Shown one piece after another: positions 12,932-17,304 of a DNA stretch of 17,304 bases. Every line of letters begins with the position of its first letter. Within the stretch, counting starts at the first letter, position 1. Under the pieces are notes generated by a model. The model searched no databases. It saw nothing but the letters and a program-made list of their open reading frames with translations, and had not been told where the DNA came from. The translations under genes and the position numbers were made by a program. The stretch comes from an uncultured Flavobacteriales bacterium (GTDB taxonomy: Bacteria > Bacteroidota > Bacteroidia > Palsa-965): positions 1 to 17,304 of the forward strand of contig CAMLEF010000056.1 of assembly GCA_946478675.1 (NCBI GenBank), given 5' to 3'.

Positions 12932-13892
12932 TATTCTGAAAAATTCCTTCGATCTTCTTCATCACCTCATCCGTCAGCAGCGAAAGCGCTTCCAGTGATT
13001 GCAGCGTTTCTTCGAGCTGTTCGGGTTTCGATGCGCCAAGAATCGCCGTACTTACATTCGGATTTTTCAGCACCCAGGCGATGGCGAGTTTCGTGGATGA
13101 AGTGCCGAGCTCTTTCGCGAGCGCGACGAACTTTTTCGTTTTATCGAGCTTGTCTTCGGCGATGAGGCGCTCTTTCAGCCATTGCAGGTCGGCGCGTGCG
13201 ATGCGGGTGTTGCCGGGATCGCCTTCGTTGTATTTGCCGGTGAGCAATCCGGATGCGAGCGGCGACCAGATCGTGGTCCCCATGCCGAAGTTTTCGAAGA
13301 GCGGTTTGTATTCTTTTTCGAAACGTTCGCGCGTGAAGAGGTTGTATTGCGGCTGCTCCATCACCGGCGCATAGAGGTAACGCTCCTTCGCGATGCGGTG
13401 CGCTTCCGTGATCTGGTCGGCGCTCCATTCGGAAGTTCCCCAGTACAGCACTTTTCCCTGTTGGATGAGATCGTTCATCGCATGCACCGTTTCTTCGATC
13501 GGCGTATTCGGATCGGGACGATGACAGAAATAGAGATCGAGGTAATCGACCTGCAAACGGCGCAGCGCATTGTGACAGGCTTCCACCACGTGCTTGCGGC
13601 TGAGGCCGGTCTGGTTCGGCTTCTTACCGCCCCAGAACACTTTGCTGGAAACGACGTACGTGGTGCGGTCCCACTGCATCTTCTTCAGGATGTTGCCCAT
13701 CACGATCTCCGATTTTCCGCTCGCATACGTTTCCGCGTTATCGAAAAAGTTGACGCCCGCATCGTACGCCATCTTCATGCATTTTTCCGCAACGTCGTCA
13801 CCGATCTGCGCGCCGAACGTTACCCATGAACCGAACGAAAGTGCGCTCACCTGCAATCCGCTTTTGCCGAGACGGCGATATTCCATTTCCAT
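12924..13892 (-). CDS. Aldo/keto reductase, Kv-beta/YghZ-like group
   Basis: 322 residues, cytoplasmic. NADPH-dependent aldehyde/ketone reductases of this family form a TIM barrel. Seen: RRLGKSGLQVSALSFGSW at the N-terminus, the catalytic tetrad Asp51 and Tyr56 (FFDNAETYASG), Lys84 (VVSSKVFWGG) and His124 (LYFCHRPDPNTPIEE), then YWGTSEWSA, QPQYNLFTRERFE, WSPLASGLLTGKY and AILGASKPEQLEE near the cofactor site. These strings match the group containing potassium-channel beta subunits and E. coli YghZ. Met3 is an alternative start. A -7 box TAACTTTG lies 26 bp upstream. It is transcribed alone, divergent from the beta-propeller gene. Physiological substrate unknown. Confidence 0.94.
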   Translation of the reverse strand: MEMEYRRLGKSGLQVSALSFGSWVTFGAQIGDDVAEKCMKMAYDAGVNFFDNAETYASGKSEIVMGNILKKMQWDRTTYVVSSKVFWGGKKPNQTGLSRKHVVEACHNALRRLQVDYLDLYFCHRPDPNTPIEETVHAMNDLIQQGKVLYWGTSEWSADQITEAHRIAKERYLYAPVMEQPQYNLFTRERFEKEYKPLFENFGMGTTIWSPLASGLLTGKYNEGDPGNTRIARADLQWLKERLIAEDKLDKTKKFVALAKELGTSSTKLAIAWVLKNPNVSTAILGASKPEQLEETLQSLEALSLLTDEVMKKIEGIFQNKP

Positions 13893-13917
13893 ATGCTTGT
13901 GATTTGATGTTGTACTT

Positions 13918-13925
13918 CAAAGTTA
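13918..13925 (-). promoter_or_regulatory. Bacteroidota -7 promoter box (TAACTTTG) for the aldo/keto reductase gene
   Basis: Exact TANNTTTG match on the minus strand, ending 25 bp before the ATG. No clear -33 TTG was seen. Confidence 0.5.
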
Positions 13926-13974
13926 CTGGTTTGTTGTGGGGAAGTGAAACGACGAACGACAAACAACAAACGGT

Positions 13975-13982
13975 TAACTTTA
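13975..13982 (+). promoter_or_regulatory. Possible -7 box (TAACTTTA) for the beta-propeller gene
   Basis: One mismatch to TANNTTTG, 5 nt before the ATG at 13988. It supports the start at 13988 over the upstream in-frame ATG at 13826, which would overlap the divergent reductase gene. Confidence 0.3.
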
Positions 13983-13987
13983 ACCTC

Positions 13988-15004
13988 ATGCGAAAAATTT
14001 TCCTTCTCATTTTTCTTCTTCCGTTCGCTGCATTAGCGCAATCGCCCGAAAAGCTGGCCGACAGTCTTCGCAGCGGCTTTCGCGGTCTTTCCGTCGTGAA
14101 TGAAAACGTGATCTGGATGAGCGGACGAAAAGGGTTGGTCGGCGTGACGACGAACAGCGGCAGCAAATGGAAATGGAACCAGGTGAAAGAATTTTCCACG
14201 CTTGATTTTCGTTCGCTGCACGCGTTTGACAAAAGCACCGCAGTGATGGCGAGTGCGGGAACGCCCGCGGTCATCCTGCGCACGGAGAACGGCGGCAAAA
14301 AATGGAAGACCTGTTTCCGCAGCGACGACAGCGCGATGTTCTTCGACGGCATGGCGTTCTGGGATGCGCAGCACGGACTCATTTTCGGCGACCCGGTGAA
14401 GGGAAGAATTTTCCTGATGGAAACGTTTGACGGAGGAAAATCGTGGAAAGAAATTCCGTTCGAAGAGCGTCCGCAGACGGTGGAAGGAGAAGCCGCATTC
14501 GCCGCGAGCGGAACAACGATCCGTGTGTTGCCCGGCGGTCACGTGTGGATTGCGACCGGCGGCGCGAAAGCAAGATTATTTCATTCGCGCGATTACGGTC
14601 ATCACTGGGAAGCGCACGACACGCCGATGCTGCAGGGGAAATCTTCGCAGGGAATTTTTTCCGTTTGCTTTCGCGATACGATGAATGGAATTATTGTCGG
14701 CGGTGATTATGCTGCGGATTCCATTCGCCGTGATAATTGTTTCATCACCGAAGATGGCGGGAAAACCTGGCGCGCGCCTTGCATTTCTCCCGGCGGTTAC
14801 CGTTCCTGTGTTACGTTTTCTCCTTCGGGATTCTGGATGGCAACAGGAACTTCGGGAACGGATATTTCGTACGACGGCGGCGTGCATTGGGATGCATTCG
14901 AGCCGCGGCCGGGATTCAATACGGTCGTCGCTTACAAAATGTACGGAGAGGTTTTTCTCGCGGGAAGCCGGAAAAATAAATTCGAAAAGCTCGCGTTCAA
15001 GTGA
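13988..15004 (+). CDS. Secreted beta-propeller protein with Asp-box repeats (YCF48/BNR-like)
   Basis: 338 residues from the ATG at 13988. The signal peptide is MRKIFLLIFLLPFAALAQ, with cleavage likely after AQ. Six Asp-box-type motifs recur about every 44-54 residues: TTNSGSKWKW (~54), RTENGGKKWKT (~98), TFDGGKSWKE (~146), SRDYGHHWEA (~200), TEDGGKTWRA (~254), SYDGGVHWDA (~304). This repeat period indicates a six- or seven-bladed propeller like sialidase/BNR or YCF48 (often labelled 'oxidoreductase' in this phylum). No catalytic residues can be assigned, so it is probably a binding or scaffold protein of the periplasm or outside. The stop codon abuts the stop of the next, convergent gene with zero bases between. 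Confidence 0.8.
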   Translation: MRKIFLLIFLLPFAALAQSPEKLADSLRSGFRGLSVVNENVIWMSGRKGLVGVTTNSGSKWKWNQVKEFSTLDFRSLHAFDKSTAVMASAGTPAVILRTENGGKKWKTCFRSDDSAMFFDGMAFWDAQHGLIFGDPVKGRIFLMETFDGGKSWKEIPFEERPQTVEGEAAFAASGTTIRVLPGGHVWIATGGAKARLFHSRDYGHHWEAHDTPMLQGKSSQGIFSVCFRDTMNGIIVGGDYAADSIRRDNCFITEDGGKTWRAPCISPGGYRSCVTFSPSGFWMATGTSGTDISYDGGVHWDAFEPRPGFNTVVAYKMYGEVFLAGSRKNKFEKLAFK

Positions 15005-15315
15005 TCACATCCCGTAATCGCGCTCCACTTTGCAAACGCGCAATTTGAACGACGCGTACCACTTTTCTCTTCCCATTTTCTGCGCGAACAAATGCTCCGC
15101 GTTCATTTCCAGTTGCGGATCGCTTCCGTGCTTTCCCAATAGGAAACCGTGATACCGATCTCTTGGCGCGCCGATTCCATTCCGAGAAAACCCGGCTGCT
15201 GTTGCACGAGTGAAAACATGCGTTCGCCCATCTCGGAATAACCATTGTCGCCTTCGGTGCGAACAGACGTAAAGATGACGGCGTAGTAGGGCGGGGCAGG
15301 TGTGTTGGCGAACAT
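15005..15315 (-). pseudogene. Antibiotic-biosynthesis-monooxygenase (ABM) domain protein, frameshifted
   Basis: The first frame reads MFANTPAPPYYAVIFTSV...ITVSYWESTEAIRNWK and stops after 70 codons (15103). The next frame continues at once with MNAEHLFAQKMGREKW...KVERDYGM to 15005. Joined, the two parts give about 103 residues, the usual length of small ferredoxin-like ABM proteins (heme- or quinone-modifying monooxygenases and relatives), and the order of segments fits the family. The break lies at TGGAAATGAAC (minus strand, about 15115-15122). One extra A in the AAA run would restore W-K-M-N-A-E-H. Either a real single-base deletion or a homopolymer sequencing error; coding conservation on both sides favours a recent event or an error. 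The gene has its own -7 box at 15339-15332. Confidence 0.75.
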
Positions 15316-15331
15316 GAGCGGAAATTTGTTT

Positions 15332-15339
15332 CAAAAGTA
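15332..15339 (-). promoter_or_regulatory. Bacteroidota promoter box (TACTTTTG) for the ABM gene
   Basis: Exact TANNTTTG match on the minus strand, ending 16 bp before the ATG at 15315. A TTG at 15365-15363, 23 nt upstream, could be the -33 element, at the outer limit of the usual spacing. That TTG would sit within the terminator loop. Confidence 0.5.
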
Positions 15340-15344
15340 AAATG

Positions 15345-15377
15345 AAAACGCCGGCTGCAGAACAACCGGCGTTTTTT
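15345..15377 (-). terminator. Rho-independent terminator of the tail-fibre-like gene
   Basis: Perfect 10-bp stem (AAAACGCCGG 15345-15354 with CCGGCGTTTT 15366-15375), 11-nt loop. On the minus strand the stem is followed by CATTTTACTTTTG, and on the plus strand by a T-run, so it may work both ways. It lies 17 bp after the stop at 15394. Confidence 0.8.
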
Positions 15378-15393
15378 ATAAATACAAATTCCA

Positions 15394-16935
15394 TTATTCC
15401 GCGATCACCATTTTCTTCGCATCACAAACTTTTCCGTCGACGATCAGCTCGTACGTGTACAATCCCGCGCGCAATTCCTGCGCCTGCAGCACAACAGCGC
15501 CTTCACCTTTCTGATCGATAGCGATCGTTTTCACCGTTGCGCCCTGCACATCGCGCACCAGAATGTAAGCGCGTGACGCACCCGCATCCACCGTATAGCG
15601 GATCACCGTTTCTGCCGAAGCGGGGTTCGGCTGGTTCTGGTAAAGACGATTGGACGAAGTTGCATTCGACGTGCCGCCGTTCGATTTTCCTTCGAGACGA
15701 TCGAGACGTTCATTCTGCGCGGCGATGATGCTGTCCTGGTGCTGGATCATCAACTGTTGCTCCTGGATCGCCTGCGTGAGCACGGGGATGAGCCCGATGT
15801 AATTCACCATTTTGTATTCGGTCTTGTCACCTTCGGGCTTGTTCGCTTCTTCCGGCAGCGGCGCTTGTGCCACGAGCTCGGGCGTTACTTTTTCAACGTC
15901 CTGCGCGATGAAACCGAACTGCGTTCCTTGCGGGAAATTCATCGACGGATATTCGTCGCGTTTCATGTCGTATGTTTTCGGCTGCAGTTTCATGACAACA
16001 TCGAGGCCGCCGCGCATCGGCTGCACGTTTTTCTTGAAACGCGCATCCGAAGATTCGAACCAGTCGCCCGTGTAATAGCCGCTGCCGCTGCACACCATGC
16101 CGTACGCGTACGGGCTGTTATTCTGCGAACCGAAAACGCCGATGCTGTACAACGTAGGATGACTGGAAATCGCGTAGCCGGAAACGCCCGGCCCCGAATC
16201 CGGCGTGTTGCCTACGATTCGTTTCGCATGAAAGGAGATCGAAGTAAACGACGCGCTGCCATTGAAGACGACGTCCGGCTCGATCGTGTAAGTGCCCGTA
16301 CCGTTCAGCCCCGTATTGTCATACGTCCATTTGTTGGCCACTTGCAGCGCATCGCCGTAAAACATTGTGCCGGCGGTGATGGACCCGCTGGTGGAAAGCG
16401 AAGAGAAATTTCCGGTTGCACCGGTAAAAGTTCCCGTGACATTCAGCGTACCCGTAAAACGTCCGTTGCCGGAAACGTCGAGACGCGTCGTCGGGGAAGT
16501 CGTGCCGATTCCGACGTTGCCGGTGTTGGTAACGGTCATGCGATCGCCACCTACATTGAGTTTCCAGGAATTGACGGACGGATCGTAATACTCGTAAGCC
16601 ATAATGCTTCCCTGCACGGAATAACCGTAAAAAGGCCGGGTCGTTGAAGTGGTGCCGTTGGCGTACATGCCGCTCCAGTTTCCATTGTTGCCGCTCAGTA
16701 CAAAATTTGCGTTGCCGATTGGAGTGGTGGTGCCGATCCCGACAAATCCGCTGGAGCCGATGAAAAGACGATCCGTGTTGTTGGTGCGAAAACGCAGGTC
16801 GACCGCGTCTGTGGTGCCGATAAAATTGGTTCCGCTGATGGTCCCGGAATTGCCCGTGAGGCTCCAATCCTGCGCACAAAGCAGCGCCGGTAGCAGGAAC
16901 AGCGCTCCCGCCGCGATGGAAATTTTCTTTTTCAT
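15394..16935 (-). CDS. Secreted tail-fibre-like protein: S74 intramolecular chaperone domain plus T9SS sorting domain
   Basis: 513 residues with signal peptide MKKKISIAAGALFLLPALLCAQ. The N-terminal part (23-290) is Gly/Thr/Ser/Asn-rich, with repeated GIGTTTP and GIGTTSP turns (65-72, 142-149) and RLDVSGNGRFTGTLNVTGTF, as in trimeric fibre proteins. SSDARFKKNVQPM (about 295-307) starts a peptidase S74 domain, which chaperones trimerisation and then cleaves itself off just before a Ser at this motif; GFIAQDVEKVTPELV and YIGLIPVLTQAIQEQ are typical. A coiled coil follows (about 386-416). The last ~80 residues (LYQNQPNPASAETVIRYTV to KKMVIAE) match a type A T9SS C-terminal sorting domain, so the product should cross the outer membrane by T9SS and may be surface attached. 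Terminator downstream; promoter not identified. Confidence 0.93.
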   Translation of the reverse strand: MKKKISIAAGALFLLPALLCAQDWSLTGNSGTISGTNFIGTTDAVDLRFRTNNTDRLFIGSSGFVGIGTTTPIGNANFVLSGNNGNWSGMYANGTTSTTRPFYGYSVQGSIMAYEYYDPSVNSWKLNVGGDRMTVTNTGNVGIGTTSPTTRLDVSGNGRFTGTLNVTGTFTGATGNFSSLSTSGSITAGTMFYGDALQVANKWTYDNTGLNGTGTYTIEPDVVFNGSASFTSISFHAKRIVGNTPDSGPGVSGYAISSHPTLYSIGVFGSQNNSPYAYGMVCSGSGYYTGDWFESSDARFKKNVQPMRGGLDVVMKLQPKTYDMKRDEYPSMNFPQGTQFGFIAQDVEKVTPELVAQAPLPEEANKPEGDKTEYKMVNYIGLIPVLTQAIQEQQLMIQHQDSIIAAQNERLDRLEGKSNGGTSNATSSNRLYQNQPNPASAETVIRYTVDAGASRAYILVRDVQGATVKTIAIDQKGEGAVVLQAQELRAGLYTYELIVDGKVCDAKKMVIAE

Positions 16936-17020
16936 TTTTGGGTTGGTTTAGGTGTGTGGTTAAATAATTTACAGATGATAAATCACATCTAAAGGTTGCT
17001 TTGTAATACAAAAAATGAAA

Positions 17021-17044
17021 GCCTGTAAGCGATTGCATACAGGC
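17021..17044 (-). terminator. Terminator-like hairpin downstream of tRNA-Arg
   Basis: A 7-bp stem (GCCTGTA 17021-17027 with TACAGGC 17038-17044), 10-nt loop. On the minus strand it is followed by TTTCATTTTTTGTATT. It lies about 98 bp after the tRNA 3' end and before the tail-fibre gene, so it would isolate that gene from tRNA transcription. Confidence 0.65.
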
Positions 17045-17075
17045 CGAAAGAAAATGCCGAAGAAGATAAGAAGAG

Positions 17076-17095
17076 TGACTCGGCTGTGACTCGAA
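17076..17095 (-). pseudogene. tRNA 3'-end remnant (T-loop to discriminator), first copy
   Basis: On the minus strand it reads T-loop TTCGAGT, T-stem 3' strand CACAG, acceptor 3' strand CCGAGTC and discriminator A. The expected T-stem 5' strand (CTGTG) and the rest of the tRNA are absent upstream. 17074-17095 matches the tRNA-Arg 3' end (17140-17161) at 19 of 22 positions, but the acceptor differs, so it may derive from another tRNA. Confidence 0.45.
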
Positions 17096-17141
17096 TCCGC
17101 CTTCACGCTGATCATTCGGACAGGCGCGAAGATTTGAAAAG

Positions 17142-17215
17142 TGACTCCGCCGCGACTCGAACGCGGAACCGGCTGCTTAGAAGGCAGCTGCTCTATCCAG
17201 TTGAGCTACGGAGCC
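17142..17215 (-). tRNA. tRNA-Arg (anticodon TCT)
   Basis: 74 nt. Acceptor GGCTCCG pairs with CGGAGTC (one G:U), the D-arm contains AGCTCAACTGGATAGAGC, and the anticodon stem GCTGC/GCAGC encloses the loop CTTCTAA with anticodon TCT, reading AGA/AGG. The T-arm is CCGCG-TTCGAGT-CGCGG. Discriminator A; CCA is not encoded. Complete cloverleaf; transcribed towards the tail-fibre gene. Confidence 0.95.
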
Positions 17216-17256
17216 GGAGAGATTTACGAAGGAGAAATCGTAAACCAGGAAAAAAG

Positions 17257-17273
17257 TCGGGGTGGCCAGACTC
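17257..17273 (-). pseudogene. tRNA 3'-end remnant (Pro-like acceptor), second copy
   Basis: On the minus strand: part of a T-loop (GAGT), T-stem 3' strand CTGGC, acceptor 3' strand CACCCCG and discriminator A, followed by C and a T-run. A CGGGGTG/CACCCCG acceptor is typical of tRNA-Pro in bacteria. Immediately 5' on that strand the sequence changes into the GC-rich palindromic repeat at 17273-17303 instead of a T-stem. Confidence 0.35.
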
Positions 17274-17303
17274 CCCGCCTGCGTGACGCAGTCGGGCAGG
17301 GAA
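17273..17303. repeat. GC-rich palindromic repeat (CCCCGCCTGC...CGGGCAGGGAA), second copy
   Basis: It shares both ends with 12886-12911 but has a longer centre, CTGCGTGACGCAG, which is itself a perfect 13-nt palindrome around one base. It joins directly to a tRNA 3'-end remnant and runs to the window edge. Confidence 0.6.
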
Positions 17304-17304
17304 C

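Noticed and set aside
13826..13987. Upstream in-frame start adding 54 residues to the beta-propeller protein
   Set aside because: It overlaps the divergent aldo/keto reductase start and its promoter, and would bury the signal peptide.
15739..16647. 302-codon plus-strand frame
   Set aside because: Antisense to the tail-fibre/S74 gene, whose motifs are unambiguous; composition (Arg/His/Val-rich) is that of a shadow frame.
17086..17286. 66-codon plus-strand frame
   Set aside because: It crosses the complete tRNA-Arg on the opposite strand and the tRNA remnants; not coding.

Overview
The window looks like a chromosomal segment of a Bacteroidota member, probably from the Chitinophagales/Sphingobacteriia side, with roughly balanced base composition. 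The evidence is Bacteroidota-type -7 promoter boxes (TANNTTTG) before several genes, no Shine-Dalgarno pattern, many lipoproteins, a GldI-like FKBP lipoprotein, and a secreted protein ending in a type IX secretion (T9SS) sorting domain. I could run no searches; all family names come from motif recognition.

Layout. 1-217: C-terminal scrap of a ComEC/Rec2-like protein, readable only across three frames. 367-2152 (+): a membrane-anchored putative cysteine hydrolase and a lipoprotein of unknown role. 2156-3222 (-): two adjacent paralogous small membrane proteins of unknown function. 3302-3721 (-): nucleoside diphosphate kinase. 3960-4976 (+): NrnA-type DHH phosphoesterase. 5101-9454 (+): five consecutive FKBP-type peptidyl-prolyl isomerase genes with about nine FKBP-like domains, the first resembling GldI. 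9499-11304 (+): 2H (LigT-like) phosphoesterase and a CDF metal transporter. 11533-12714 (+): secreted GH5 glycosidase. 12924-13892 (-): aldo/keto reductase. 13988-15004 (+): secreted Asp-box beta-propeller. 15005-15315 (-): a frameshifted antibiotic-biosynthesis-monooxygenase-like gene. 15394-16935 (-): a tail-fibre-like protein with an S74 self-cleaving chaperone domain and a T9SS tail. 17142-17215 (-): tRNA-Arg(TCT), flanked by two 3'-end remnants of other tRNAs.

Functional links. The FKBP block is the most coherent group: it should act on folding of exported proteins in the periplasm or outer envelope, plausibly including T9SS/gliding cargo. ndk and nrnA are nucleotide housekeeping genes and, from memory, common neighbours of gldI in this phylum. 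The rest are independent single-gene units.

The less ordinary content lies between genes. Almost every larger gap holds a different palindromic repeat: CGCAGAGG type, TTGAATTTT type, TTCGAGCGGAGTCGAGAA type (two copies), CGAATGTC type, and a GC-rich CCCGCCTGC...GGGCAGGG type (two copies). A terminator-like hairpin straddles the start of the fourth FKBP gene, a long hairpin presents the start codon of the 2H phosphoesterase in its loop, and two tRNA 3' ends beside tRNA-Arg look like old integration scars. I see no clear new multi-gene defence or biosynthetic system; the FKBP array and the two unknown membrane paralogues are the best candidates for something undescribed.
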